Below, one piece after another: positions 12,169 to 24,849 of a stretch of DNA of 64,000 bases. The stretch's first letter is position 1. The number at the start of each line of letters is the position of its first letter. The notes below the pieces were generated by a model. It did not search any database, was not told the origin of the DNA, and saw only the letters and a list, made by a program, of their open reading frames with translations. The translations under genes and the position numbers were made by a program. The stretch comes from Haemonchus contortus (taxonomy: Eukaryota > Nematoda > Chromadorea > Rhabditida > Trichostrongylidae): positions 10,611,514-10,675,513 of the forward strand of contig LS997562.1 in the NCBI GenBank assembly GCA_000469685.2. The letters run 5' to 3'.

Positions 12169-14256
12169 ATGCATAGGTTGCGATATCAAAGAAATATCGC
12201 AAGGTTTCTTTGTCAATGTGTTATTCTGACTATTATCCTATTTTTCCGATTTTGCGCATTAATTGATCCCTTCTCAGGTTGTGCGGCCGCCGTTCCTATC
12301 ATGAAAAACGAGACTACTACGAAGTACTTGGTGTCAAACGTAATGCTACGCAAGAAGAAATAAAAGCAGCTTTTTATACAAAATCGAAACAGGTTAGTCA
12401 TAGACTAATGCCATTCAATTATGCTGCGCAGACGAACTTCAACTGTCAGCCAGCGCATTATATCGATATCGAACTCGTAAACACGATGCAGGGAACATCT
12501 GTTGACTGTGCTGATTGTTGGGGCTCATCGAGCGCATCATTTTCGTCTCCTCTGAGGAGCTACATAACAATCCTCCGATAAAGATGCAGTATATAGTAAT
12601 TTTTTGAGTCTGTTTATTTATTTTCGAATTTTTCAGTTACATCCTGACAAGAGTAACAATGGCAAGACAGGCGACTCGACGGCTGATTTTGTTGATCTGA
12701 AGGAAGCATATGATGTATTACGGAGGCCAGCTGATAGAAGAGCCTACGATATGCAAGGGTTCAATGATGAACGACTGAAATATCAAGATCCCTACTATTA
12801 CTATCGGCGTCGCCAACGACGTCCAGAGTAAGTATTTCATCCCAATCGTTTCAGTATATGATCAACTGTATTCACAATTTTGTTTCTTTCAAAGTCGTTA
12901 TGACAAGTACATATTCGGTTCTATTGCGATCTATTAGTGGAAATGCAGGTCTGCGGAATAAATACGAGTGGATTTGCCTGTTTGTAGAGTGTGCCTTGCA
13001 TACCACTTCCGTTTAGATTCTTTATGCCTCAATCCCTAGAAAATCCTGGATATGCGTGTTTGAGATAATAACGGCCGTTCTTACAGATGGCTTCTTAATG
13101 ACTGTCCAGTTGTCGCGAAATCTTGAAGTAGGGTTGTGCAGTAGCCTATGTATTGCCATAGAACTAAATGGGAATTAAGTGAAAGTAGGAAAAACTTCAT
13201 TATTCACTCAAGGTGAAGTGGGAGTTTTTTCATAGGAACTGAATTTTCATGGAATCTAAAATATAATTTTGTTTCAGCGATTCGTTTGGATTTTATGGAG
13301 CAACCGCTGGTACAACGGGAAACATGCGTGATTCAGAATCCAGGCGACAATCTGAAGATCACTGGCGTTTCGTTATGAAAGTGACGGCCATAGGACTGTT
13401 ATTGGTCGCAGCGTACAACATTATATATGTGTAAGTCACTTTTTACCGTGACCGTAGGTAACTGAAGTAAGTTCGTTCACGTCCACTCCTTTCCAATTGA
13501 CCATGCGGCGCAGTTTTTGAATGTGTCTAAGATAAAACTCTCGACAATAGGAAGAAACTCTCAGTGGAAGCTGGGCATCGTTTAGATCGGGTCGCCTTCT
13601 CCAAACTGTTTTTTCTCGTGATTTTTGCACTCGTGTCATGAAAATAGTCTGAACAAGTGGAAAATATCTTTCCTCATCATCTGCATGTAGGCATGAAAGT
13701 TTCGCCGTTGTTTGCCCTTTTACAGTTGTTGTTTATTGTGAGTCCCCATCTATACATGTAGTCATACACGTGTGTTAAGGATGCAGCTGCGAGCTCGGGA
13801 ACGCAAACTTTCTCAACTCATTGATGAAGATGAAATAGCGAAGTCGTTCATGAGGCAGCCGGAATTGAAGGATGTTCTATTAGATGATCTGGAGGTAGAA
13901 ATCCGTGCTTTAGTGCTAATCTTTCTTTATTGTTATTTAATGGTTTAAATTGAAGATGCGTGAACTTGGTCGAATTCTGAAAGGAGATGTAGATGAAGCT
14001 TGGAGGAGGAAACAAGAAACTTTGGCAGGGAAAAATCCTAACGAAATCAGAGAAGAGTACAGGTGAAACTTCGGCTTACATTCTTATTGATTTTAATTTG
14101 CATGATTTCGCAGTACATTATTATGTCTTAAGATGGTTCCGAGCTGTCCAAGATGGCGAAAGTTCCCGAAGGATAAGGCAGGAAAGAGCAGAAAGGCGCA
14201 GAAGAGAAAGAATGGCCGCTCGCCGGGGCGATCCAGAAGACGGAAACTCTTCATGA
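12169..14256 (+). CDS. Membrane-anchored J-domain (DnaJ) protein, DNAJC4-like
   Basis: Modelled exons: 12169-12203, 12278-12392, 12637-12827, 13278-13430, 13780-13894, 13956-14062, 14133-14256; 840 nt, 279 aa, all phases fit. The J domain spans about residues 23-85, with the HPD motif at 52-54 that stimulates Hsp70 ATPase. The core reads RDYYEVLGVKRNATQEEIKA and later EAYDVLRRPADRRAYD. One membrane helix lies at about 149-165 (VTAIGLLLVAAYNIIYV). After it comes a basic/acidic helical C-terminus (RQERAERRRRERMAARR). The very basic first twelve residues come from a 35-nt exon and could be a mitochondrial presequence. J domain first, then one helix, then a charged tail is the layout of vertebrate DNAJC4; DNAJC30 is the alternative. 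Weakest points are exon 1 and the acceptor of exon 7 (CTTAAG|A), where another frame is also open. Confidence 0.85.
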
Positions 14257-15420
14257 TAGCTGACAGATGAGATTCCAGCAAGGCACTGCCCATCTTTTAG
14301 AGGTGTGTTGTGGTGAAGTTATATCCTCGACGGTTATTTTTGCTATCATTACTAGTCTACTCATGCTCACAATAACTTTGTCATACTTAATTCAATCGTA
14401 ACGTCTATTCATAAAATATAGTAAGGTGCAATCTAGTAGGTGTAATGTAAGGGCAGGATCATGACGGGTCACATAGCTGACCGAGAATGTATCTAAATGC
14501 AATTGATTGAATCGCCAGAAGAGTTACGACCTGGGTAAATGGCTCTTGTCGCTGTAAACAAAGAAGTAACCATCGGATGACGAGGCTGGCGTGGCAAAAT
14601 ACGGAACTCTGAATTGGTCTTTCGAGCGCTTTGATCGCATGTTGAATTCATCCTTGCCCTTATTGAAGATTTCAAAGAAATGAGAGCCAAGAGCAGCTTG
14701 CCATTATTGTTATCGTAAGCTCCATTTCTATTATTGCTTCCACTCTCCCACAACATGAGCTGTTCCATTCCCATGATCCAACAAGTGCGGCCATATCCCC
14801 GAACTACAGCAGTAGGGGCGAACCTATACAGCCGTTATTGAGTAGTCTGTATTTGATATAATCTTTGCAAGAAGTCCCGTACCTGCTTAAGCCTGTGGGC
14901 GCCTCGAATCTCCTAATCGTTGTTATCACTCGGGCCTTGCCTGTAGTCAAACTTCCAGCTATTTTTTTAGAGGAGGCGTAGTAGGCATAGGTTGAAGCTC
15001 TTTCTGATTGTGAGTGAAGTTTCATTCACTGCTATCACCTTGCTATTGCCAGCTGTCTTGATGCGATTCTATAGCTTAGCTCTTATTGTCGAAGCTCTAG
15101 CGACATTGCGTTTGTGTTTTTTCTTTTCCGTTCCATGAGATTTTCTTCGACGCTCAGTAGTGCTTGTACATCAACATAATCATATAATATAATATTAATG
15201 GTGATTCCATTTTCCTCGGAATTCATGCTAGCCCTATGTTCCTGCTCACCATGTATATTTTGTACTACGGGTGTTTATAGTCGAGTACAGCTTTTTCGGT
15301 GATTTTTTTAACTTCGGTATTTGTAGATAATACAATAGACTACTCGGAAATAAATGATTTTTGTTGATGAACTGTTGCTTACTCTCAAGAAACTCCAAAT
15401 CTATTTGGGACTTTGTTTTA
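14257..15420 (+). other. Gap between J-domain gene and dehydrogenase
   Basis: About 1.2 kb. It must hold the J-domain 3' UTR and the dehydrogenase promoter. No clean AATAAA was found; 'ataaaatata' near 14410 is the nearest. Two minus-strand open frames (14493-14774 and 14804-15025) show no domain. The genes share a strand, but the spacing is long for an operon. Confidence 0.5.
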
Positions 15421-15427
15421 TCTGCAG
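15421..15427 (+). promoter_or_regulatory. Possible spliced-leader acceptor of the dehydrogenase
   Basis: TTTTATCTGCAG ends at 15427, 44 nt before the ATG at 15472. A plausible trans-splice site; not decisive. Confidence 0.35.
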
Positions 15428-15471
15428 TTCTTTGTGAAAGATATGTAACCTGAGTTGAAGTGATTCAAGCA

Positions 15472-18400
15472 ATGTCCGCCAGACAACTGTACGATATGGC
15501 TGGAAAATTTGTGTTGATAACTGGCTCGACAAGTGGATTGGGTAGGTGTTTTATTGTGACTTATCACTTAGTCAACGCGTGTAATAGTTCTAGAAGGTTC
15601 CTGGAAGGCGTATTCAAGAAAGGCTTCAGAGATGAGGGTATCGATGGGGGAAATGGGTGAACGGTTGATCGGCCATTCTTTTCCTTCGAGCTCAACATTG
15701 GTCTCTTAACCGTCATTTACTCTGAACTTATTCCCAATTAGAGTGTAGTCAAGTCTTCTCTTCTTTAATCTTTAATTAGAATCATTCAATGTTGCTAAGC
15801 GGGTTGTTACTTTGACCTAGTTTGCGCCACAGGTTTTCCTTGAGATCGCTTGGTGTGAAGGCCCAGGATGAACATTTAGAAAGTGTTGATGAGAATTTGA
15901 GCTAACCGGAAACGTGATTTCGCTAAGTGCCCCAGAACTGTTTTGAAGACCATATTGTCGAGCATCGGATACTTCATTCGTCTGAACAAGCTCCCTTAAC
16001 AGCAGTCAAACGGCCACATCTCGTGACTGCCTTGCCTTTCGATCTCGCTAAAGCTCAAGCCACGAGTGTGGTTATAGAGGAGTCTGACCATAATCTATTT
16101 AAGGTCTCCACACTGCTAAAAATCTCTTCTTGAGAGGAGCTACGGTTATTCTAACCTGTCGTGATGAAGTCCGTGGACGGGCTGCCTTGGAGGCTGTACA
16201 GTCTCAACCTGGTGTCAATGAAGGATCACCAGGAGGACGTCTTCACCTCTTTACTGTAAGTGTTAAACTTACTTTTTTACCGGCAGGAATCGCAGATTTT
16301 TGTCGCGTACATCTGCTGCAGGACATTTAGTAGTTCAATTTTCCAGTTGGATTTGACGTGCTACCAGTCGACCTTAACCTTTTGCCATGAAATAAAGCAA
16401 CATTTTGACAGAATCGATGTACTCATCAATAATGCTGGAGTAATGGGACTCGCGTTTGAGGTAAGTCTTGTAGTTTTGTCGTTGTATTCGGTTTTTGGTG
16501 AGGGACAGGGAGAGTTAAGCGATAGGTTTTGAAACTCTACTACGGTGAAAAGTGTTTTTCAAAATTTGCTGAAGTTAAAGGCCAATGCTTCAATTTCCAT
16601 TCCATGAAGGGTAGCGTGACCGCTCCTTTAATAGCGTTTCCAAAAAAGGCATCTCTTCGGCCATTTGAACTGTTCCGGTCGACCCTGAATGTATCCATTT
16701 GCTCACTTTAGTTCGTTTTTTGTGAACCATTGAAGCTATTCCAGCTGAATTAAACGAACCTAGTGAGGATTGTATTTATATAACGATTTTCAGCTTTCTC
16801 GGAACGGAATCGAGATGCATTTTGCTACAAACGCATTCGGTCATTATGTGTTGGTGAATAATCTACTTACATTGTTGGAGAAAAGTGATGACGGAAGAAT
16901 CGTGATTGTTTCCTCTGGACTGTATAAAGGCGTAAGTGTGTTCCAGTATTAGCTCTTCTCTGGCGAGAATATCGTTTTCGGAGGTACTTTCGGAGGTCTT
17001 TTCCCTTAAACAGTGTGTGCGCATACAAATAGATTGACGCAAAAAAGATTTCATAGTGACGGTTGAGTTGTGGGGGCTGTCTGGGCTTGAAAGACACAGT
17101 AGAAACTCATAGCATACCTCCCCAAGAAAATGAATGGGATTGCGAAGAAGGCTTGGGTTCAGGTCTGATTACATTTGGTGAGACGGAAAAGGTAATACTC
17201 TCGCTGACGTTACTTTTATGGAGGTGTATCAATAACTTGAATTTGCTTAGGCGCTCAAATTGCCTACACTGCGGCGGTCTTTTGCCATCAATACTTCCTG
17301 TTTCGTCGAATATTACTTCCTAATTGTGTCTTCCTTATATGAGTTCGTTTCATTCCAATGTCGATGTCATCTGGTCTCAAAAAACTTACAATAATTTGGG
17401 AGACGGAACATTCACCCAGAACTGGATGGTTGCGGCAAACCGCGTGGCCAGATTCATGGGGATTGAAACGACTTCGGCGTCTATCATTGTGGCACGGGTT
17501 TCAAGTAGATTGGATAAGTAGGGCCAGCTGATGCTACTCCACTACCCCACTTGAAATTTGTGCCCCAATGTTGGGGACCAGAGTCGTTTTAATCACCACG
17601 AATTTCGCCGCGCGGTTTGCCGCGTCCATCCAGTATACCGAGACGAATGCAAAGCATCTTCGGAACTAAAGACTATACTCACGATTCGCCATACCCTATG
17701 GATAGTTAGTAGTTGTTTGAGGGTGAGCTAATTCCAGGTGGACCACATCCCATCGATTCGGCAACTGATGGGCGAGCATGATTGGGACTACCAAGCAAGA
17801 TTTGCGTATGCTCTCAGCAAGTTGGCCAATTGTCTTCATGCAGTAGAATTGGCGAAGTACGTACCGCTTTTTTATTTTCTACGTGGTATCTACGGTTTGA
17901 GGCACATTAAGGTGGTCAATGTTTGTATTCAGACGCCTTACAGCAAATCGCTGTTCAACGAAGGTGTATGCGATTCGTCCAGGTTTTGTTGGAGGAACAG
18001 AATTGGGTCGTGAAACGCATTGGCTATTGCGAACTCTGGCATCACCTGTCATCTGGCTGTTTTCAAAAAATCTTGATCAGGTTGGCGCTCTCCTCGCGAT
18101 CTCCTACTTGTTCAAGCTTCGATTTGGGAGATCTTTAGATGTCGGGTCAGGCTGAATTACTTTTTTTTCCAGGGAATTGAGTCTATCGTTCATTGTGCTG
18201 TAACGCGTAATGATGAACTGACTTCGGGTGCGTTATATCACGGTTGTCAAGAGGAGCCGTACGGACCTATGGTCACGCAGGTGAATTCGAAATTATGTAT
18301 TTTGTTGGAGACGTTCGAAGGATGATTCAGTACCTTTTTTCAAAGCTCTTTTTTGATGCCAGAGTGTATGCCTTGATCCTTCTGTAAATACGGACGCTCA

Positions 18401-18596
18401 GACTTGATCGCTTTTATATTTACGTTCCGAAGGGCACACACTGCTTCGGAGTCATCATTCTTTTCAGGAGAATGCTGCGGATATGTGGAAAATGTTCAGA
18501 AGAATGGAAGAATTGATACTGATAAGATGTCATACGTTAACGGAAGATGATAGACGTCAAGCAGAAGAGGCAAGAAGGGTGCTCCCAAAGAGTTAG
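15472..18596 (+). CDS. Short-chain dehydrogenase/reductase (retinol-dehydrogenase-like)
   Basis: Exons: 15472-15541, 16104-16255, 16347-16460, 16794-16931, 17738-17856, 17933-18080, 18173-18280, 18468-18596; 978 nt, 325 aa, all phases fit. It is a classical SDR with a Rossmann fold. The cofactor loop TGSTSGLG is at residues 17-24. RGATVILTCRD follows, with an arginine that suggests NADP(H). NNAG is at 102-105, the catalytic serine region VSSG near 152, and the catalytic pair Tyr182/Lys186 in YALSK. IRPGFV follows, then a membrane-associating hydrophobic stretch (TLASPVIWLFS). The layout resembles the RDH11-14/WWOX-type SDRs that reduce or oxidise retinoids, steroids or lipid aldehydes; the substrate cannot be told. 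Exon 2 is short on clear signals (acceptor TTTAAG|GT) but restores the LHTAKNLFLRGA helix expected after the cofactor loop. Intron 5 (806 nt) carries a foldback element. Confidence 0.92.
17422..17633. mobile_element. Foldback MITE in dehydrogenase intron 5
   Basis: The left arm 'ctggatggttgcggcaaacc' with 'attcatggggattgaaacga' is matched by the inverted right arm ending 'ggtttgccgcgtccatccag', with 'tcgttttaatcaccacgaat' before it. Arms are about 60-90 bp, imperfect. The inner 'gccgcgcggtttgccgcg' / 'aaattcgccgcg' motif is shared with the element at 41495-41745. No coding capacity. Confidence 0.8.
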
Positions 18597-20144
18597 ATAG
18601 CTTTTTGTAATTTGTCAGTATCTCGTGGGAACTATTCGCATCATTCTGCTTTCAAGTTTTTACCAAATACTATTTGACCTTCCGCTTTGCTCTCTACCAG
18701 TAATGTGATGAAAATAATATCGCCAGCATAATTTACATTTTTGACACTAATCTGTGCTACTTCTACATCTACTTAATGTACGTGTGAAGCGTTGTCTCCT
18801 GGGGTTGTTAGTATATCGGCCAGTTGGTTGAGTATGGGTCAGCCACTTCAAAATCAGGTCATGGGTCAGGATGTGCCATCGCGGTGTCCTCTACTAGCGG
18901 GAAGCCATGTAGCGGCCCTTCTTGACCCATACGGTGGTGGAAAGTTCGGACAAGTCAGGCTATTTTGACGGGACAGCCACGATTGCGTATTTAGCTGGAA
19001 GTCCTTTGAAAGGGGACTCGAGCCATCTTTACAAAAATGGTTTTGGTCCCTTAAGGACGGGCGCAATAGACTTTGATGTGACCTGGACCGTTTTGAAGTG
19101 ACTGGTAATATATGCCATGGGAAGGCTTTATGCTGTGATTGTTATATTTTCATAAAACCTCTTCCAATCAACTATGGTAAGCCTAAACACCTGTTGGTGC
19201 ACGTCCTTTACTTGTGGCAAGCTAGCTTGATCAACTCAATTTTCTAAGCGATTTAGCTTCTAGCACTGCTTCAGCCATGGGTCTCAGTTGTTTCGTCGTA
19301 GAACATAGTTATTCCTAAATTCTGCGCCTTCTCATCATCATGACTATCGATCAGTTAGTTGGCTTTTACATTAAATCGATTTTTGCTAAGGCATTCAACC
19401 GTCTGCCAGAGACCAGAGAAATAGACATGAGCTCGAAAATTTTGCGTGTCTGCCAGGGTGCTGAATGTGGTAAATTTCTCTCGTTGTGATATCTTAGAAA
19501 CTTGAAAACGTTGTGATACTCTTTAGCTGTTCTCTTTCTAACTATTTTTACAGATTGTTATGCAGCATATACATATTTTTCAGTAGGCATTATGTGTGCT
19601 CTAAATTACTATTTTGATAAAGTATATATCGTTTCCGAGTTTTATCGATGTCATTCATAGTCTGAAAAGCATGATGCAAAGCAGTGATCACGTGATCAGA
19701 ACTGCGGAACAGTTCGATCGCTCCGCGGCCGCGCCGTGTGTGTTCCACAAATGTTGTCATTGGTCGATCTGCAATGACTGAATGACACTAACAAGTGAAA
19801 CGGGGAAGGGGAATCTTCTTAACCTTCAGAAAATGAATAGGAACCTTATACTAGAGAAAAACTGGTAAGAAGGCAGGTACGTTTGAAATAGGCGGAATTT
19901 TTCAGTTTAAATTTATCTATCAAGTCTTTACGCTTCGCTAAGTCCTGGAAGGTTTTGGAAGCATGGAATACTTTAGATGAAACCTTTGACGATAGCACCG
20001 TCTATTCGATGATGCCTCGCTTCGGAAGCATTTGCGAACGTGAGTGATGAACATTTTTCATCTTCTACTCAGCATTTATCGACTAAATTCAACAAAATTG
20101 GAAGGTTCCCTAATTCAAAACCCGCAACATAATATATTAAAGAA

Positions 20145-20420
20145 TGTAGCGGGCGGAGATGATGTAGTGGCAAAGGGCGCACTATCACGCATAGCTGGTC
20201 ACGGGTTCGTATAACAGATCGATATCTGCCTAGGCCAACCAGGGCTTTCATCCTTCAAGAGTCGCTTAACTGATATGAGACCTGTTCGGAATGAGAAAAG
20301 CACTGACCACATCGGTTACCCCCCGTCTTTGTGTAGGCATATACTCTTTCAAAACACCACTACGATTCTGGATGGAAGTTGAATGCGCGGCGGATTCCAA
20401 AACGGGATTGATCAGCTTGA
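20145..20420 (+). repeat. SINE-like repeat, plus copy, near full length
   Basis: Starts 'gggcggagatgatgtagtgg' (A-box), then 'gggcgcactatcacgc', 'cacgggttcg' (B-box, partly lost), 'cctaggccaaccagggcttt', 'ccactacgattctggatgga' and 'gaatgcgcggcg' tail. Confidence 0.75.
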
Positions 20421-20904
20421 GAAGCCTTTATTTTCTGCCCTTCCCCTAGCAAAATTATTTTTCGATATGTTTTTGTTTCTTTGAATCGGAGAATGCCACT
20501 GGGAGCTTTATGAAAAATTTGGAAAAAATTATTTTTTATTTGTGCTTTGCAGTTGCCCTGTAGAAGACCTTTCACCGTTTTTCTCGGTATATTATCACCC
20601 TGCACGAAGGGTCTTGCTAATCGATTTTCATCAAAACAATCCATTGCATCGATACTATCTCTAGATCATCTACTATCAAGTGGTCCCCTTCTATAGAACG
20701 ACGTAGATCTTTAACGGCGCTCAGATGCTGGTAATGGCCAGGCTTTGATAGGAGAAAATTGAGGAATAAATTATTTTCGTCTGTTTGATTTGAGCTGAGA
20801 GATTGACAGCAAATGTTTTGAAGGGTGATAAGAATCCTCAGTAGAGGCTTTCTCCCAGTGTCTCGCAGAAGAAGGAGGTAGTTACTGGGCAATTTTCAGA
20901 TGGA

Positions 20905-21215
20905 TAAAGGATGAAAGGATGAAATTTCTGGCGTTAATTTATCCCATCTGAGGGATGCGCCCCACACTCGACTACCATTCAGAATCGTAGTGGCGTAATA
21001 AGTGCGTATCTGGCCTATACAATGACTTGCGGTGGCCAGCCGATATACAAGTCAGGGCTTTTATCCTCCCAGACGAGTCTGGTACCATTTAACCGACCCC
21101 AGGGGGATGGAGGCTTGGTTGGCCTAGGCGGGTATCGATCCGGAATTCGTCCCCCTGACCGTACGTGTAAGATAGTGCGCCACTTGCTCGCCACCTACAC
21201 CACGTCCGCCCAATT
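20905..21215 (-). repeat. SINE-like repeat, minus copy, full length
   Basis: One of the most complete inverted copies: 'aaaggatgaaatttctggcg', 'gagggatgcgccccacactc', 'tcagaatcgtagtggcg', 'ggcctatacaatgacttgcg', 'ctcccagacgagtctggtac', 'ggttggcctaggcgggtatc', 'gcgccacttgctcgcc' and 'cacgtccgccc'. Useful as a family reference. Confidence 0.85.
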
Positions 21216-21521
21216 TTCAGATGGTAAATGAAAAATCAGTTTAATCTCCCTCAATGCTTTCTCAAAAGTGTAAAAGGGTAGATCGTCTTCGATACGAATC
21301 TTCATCATTATTGCCAGACATAACTTTGCCTTGTATGAAATCTATGCATTTTTAATGAAGCCATTGCTTCCACAGCATCATGAATATGATTCCATAATAA
21401 TGGATTCTACAAAGCTCGAGCTCCTGGTTCTCTGGCCCCGATCAATGCGTTTTACTTTCAGTTTCCGCTCAAAACTGCCGTGGAGTATGAATGGATATTG
21501 GTCTGTACAGTAACTTAAATG

Positions 21522-22097
21522 CACAGTTCACGATAATTCAATGGGCGGGAACGTCAATGGCTTTCCCGCCTATTGATCGATGTCACGTCATCACGTTAGA
21601 CGGCTGTCGATATAATACAGTCTGCAACTATTCGTTCTAGGACCCACACACAATCAGCTAGTCACCGAGTGAGGAGACGGTATTTTCTCCCATTCTTTTT
21701 CCCCTACTATTCTTTTGTTTTGCTGCCGTGATCCCTTGTTTGATTTCTTACTCCTAGAGGCTGGAAAAAGTGGGCTACTTTTGCTGTTACTAGGGTTTTT
21801 TGTTAGTTCATGCTTATATGTAGGTGAATGAATTTTTGCTTACCATAGTCTCTTATTCGTAGCACAACCCACACGTACGCAGTGAGATCCATTGTGTAGC
21901 TCGTTCAAACGCGCCACTCTTCTTCATATCTTTGGTCTCATTCTCGTCCAGCCCCCTTTTTAACGGTTTTTCGATGCCTTTTTATCGCATTGCAAACACT
22001 GAATCACGCAGTCTCTTCACATTCATCGCACTATTTTTGATCTTATCTTTCACTTTTCAACATAATCTGGATTACCCAAAATTATCGTGAACTGTAC
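21522..22097. mobile_element. R2 non-autonomous DNA element with terminal inverted repeats
   Basis: Begins 'cacagttcacgataatt' and ends with its complement 'aattatcgtgaactgt', giving a 576-bp unit with about 16-bp terminal inverted repeats. Inside are 'gacccacacacaatcagcta' and a subterminal 'ggcgggaacgtc'. A related copy lies inverted at 50426-50945 and a partial one at 56757-56960. No transposase is visible. Confidence 0.75.
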
Positions 22098-22422
22098 CTT
22101 TAAAGAGATGCATAAGTTACCCTGTAGGCCTAAGAGTTCTTCAACGACTTTTGTTCCAATTTGTCACTCCCGTAGGATCGGGTTGGTAGGAGCAGCTTCT
22201 CATACGGATTTGGATCCGTGACCGAGTATATCGAATCGACCGAGGGATAAGAGATTCTTCTTGCGAGACCTCAAAAGAGTAGAGTATTAAAGCGCAAATA
22301 AGTCCAACATAAGGCGGATCAGCGTTAATCTCGAAAATTTGACAGGTTTTCGGCTATGATTACAAAGGGTAGGAGGATGAAGCTCTACGCTTCCGGTCAA
22401 TTCCATGTATCTGGTGCGGCCG

Positions 22423-22674
22423 GGTGTGGTGCAGCAGGAACGAAATTATCGCGTCGCGACGAGAGTGACGTCACGCGCGAAGGAATGTAGCAGAGTGCAG
22501 CGTAAGTAAGAAATACAGGAACAGAAGAACTATTAGTAGAATCATGCCAATAGTAATGATCGTATAGCGATTGAGCTGTATGAAGAACGCTAGAGCTGTT
22601 ATAATGAGGCAAATGGTCCGCGACAGCCGCGTGCGGCGGATCGATTACACAAACCGTTCCTACTGCCCGTCTCC
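22423..22674. repeat. R3 dispersed repeat, copy 1
   Basis: About 250 bp from 'gggtgtggtgcagcaggaac' to 'ctgcccgtctcc', shared at roughly 80 percent by eye with 39617-39867. Shared blocks include 'aaggaatgtagcaga', 'gctgtatgaagaacgctaga' and 'aatggtccgcgacagccgc'. Open frames in both copies are by-products. Class unknown. Confidence 0.8.
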
Positions 22675-22699
22675 CGGTGCGGGCCCGCACTCAACTGCG

Positions 22700-22875
22700 A
22701 GCAGAATCGAGGGGGTAGGGTTGAGGTGGCCAGTCGATTCATAGGCCAATGCTTTTGTACTGCTAGACAAGTCCCTTACCAAATAACCGAGTCGGGATAA
22801 ATGCGAGTGTTGCTTGACCTTCGATCTTCGTGAGTAAAATTCTGCCACTTGCTACTACACCAACTCCACCCAGAT
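22700..22875 (-). repeat. SINE-like remnant, divergent minus copy
   Basis: Only the end 'gccacttgctactacaccaa' (A-box complement) plus scattered family blocks such as 'ggtggccagtcgattcatag' are recognisable. The middle is not alignable by eye. Confidence 0.35.
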
Positions 22876-24849
22876 GATTATATAACCGCACAGATGATAC
22901 TCCCACAGACTCGACTTCCCGAGATTCGAGCTGAGAGCTTTACTAACAGGTCTGGAAACCGGTCCGCAAACGACGCAGATGCGGGAAAGCATTTAAGTCA
23001 CTTCACTAAGCACTTTAGCACTTTAGCTACTGGATCTGTTGAAATGGCCTGTAAGAGTAATAATTAGAACCGATTTCAATTCTGTCAAAAAAGAGAATCA
23101 ATCTCATGAGGAGGGGCCAACACCGTCGGTTGGAACAGCTTCCTAAGAGCATAACAAGATGTGAAAGTTGGACCGGTTTCCATTATGAAATCGCCCCTAA
23201 AGATCTTGGCAACGTCACGGCCTTTTACGATTCACTTTTATGATTTTTCGATTGATTTTTGATAGGTTTGATAATGCGACAGTACAGATGAACAAGGGCG
23301 GAGTTCCAATGAATCATAGACGACGAGCCCCTTCATAGGCTTTTATGGGCCACTCTTACACATATGTGTGTGTATATGCGTGTGAATAGCTTTATTGTAT
23401 TTTGATTATATCGCAGCTTGCTGCTTTTCAAATTGAATTTAATCAATATTGATCTGACTTTTCATATTGATTTTTTCGCCGAACTTTTTCACCCTCAATA
23501 CTGATCCTATCTTTTTGAAGTGCTGTCCCCTCAAAATGTCTCATTTAGTCGGTCTTTGACAAGAGTTATCTTTTAAATGAATGCTTCCCTCCTCAAAGTC
23601 TTTGTGAACCCTGAGGGAGTGGGAGGGAACGGAGCGCTGACAAACGGAGCTACTACCATATGCATAGCCTAGGGACCAAAATCTAATCTCACCCGGACAG
23701 ACCAATAACCTCATCTCTCCGGAGTCATCCAGTTTATCATCGGCTCACTAACATAAGAGCCCTCACCGTACGTGGGCTGATCCCCACAGATTTTTGTAGA
23801 GCTTAGGTATGTACACAATCATATGCTAGTAAGATTTTATGTTGAGGTTGGATGCGTGGCTCATTCTGGAAAGGTATGACTGGTCATAACCGAAATCGAA
23901 CAGTAATAGCGTGATCGATCCGGTTTTAATGAGTCAATTCCTCTTTGGAATACGCCATACGTTTAAATTTGAGCTGAATCCCTTTCAGCAGTTCGAAGGG
24001 AATCTCTCTCAGGGTATGATCTTTGTAAAACCATTTGCGACGACATTTCTGGCAACTTCTTTTCCTGCTTTCCCTCATTGATAGCTTTGGGAACCGGGCC
24101 CTTGCTCTTCCATATGTTCTCGCTTGGCACGTGCTTGTACAAAAAGCTGTCGCAGAAGCACATCCTGGATCAAAGCAAAATAGCTGATCTTATTGAAAAT
24201 TGTTTGGAGTCGCTGCATATTCAAATTTCATCTTCAATTTCTGGTGTATTTGAAAGTCTTTTTTGTAAAAAGAGTTATCTAATTGAGTGAAACATTGTTC
24301 AGGCCTAATAGTTTTTGCTTTTGCACCTCCATAGACAGACCCAGAGCCATTTGTGAGAGAGTGCGAAATGTCTAGGTACTGAAGGCCTCCGGGGCTTCTT
24401 TGATCTCTGGGGCTGTAAAGATGCGAAGTTGCTGCTCTGACGATTGCTCCATCTCCATCAGTTTTGTCATTAACTGGAATGCCAGTGAAAGTTCAGAGAT
24501 GAAAGGGAGAGGTGTGGCCGGAAGTCGTGACTTTTGCCTTCCCACCGCAAAAGTTCTCCAAAGGAATATTCCGTTACGCTAGAGAGTGCCCCTGAAGTCG
24601 TTTAAGAGCCAGATATGTTGGTTACGTCAAATGTAGCAGCACCGCAACTTCAGTGTAGGTTATTTGTACGGCTGGTTGGATTTGGTGAATAAGCAGTTCC
24701 TCCTTTGCTACATTTTTTTTTCGTAAAAGATTCTTGAACTTCTCAAAAATCTGATTGACAATCGATATGGCCCACTGAATCAATCTAAAACGAATATGTA
24801 GTCGACAGTTCAAATCTAATAAATATACGAATGTAACAAAAGTTCCTAT

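Noticed and set aside
22397..22690. 97-codon minus-strand frame with a relative at 39585-39824
   Set aside because: The similarity is that of the R3 repeat at the DNA level; the two frames are broken differently, so no shared protein.
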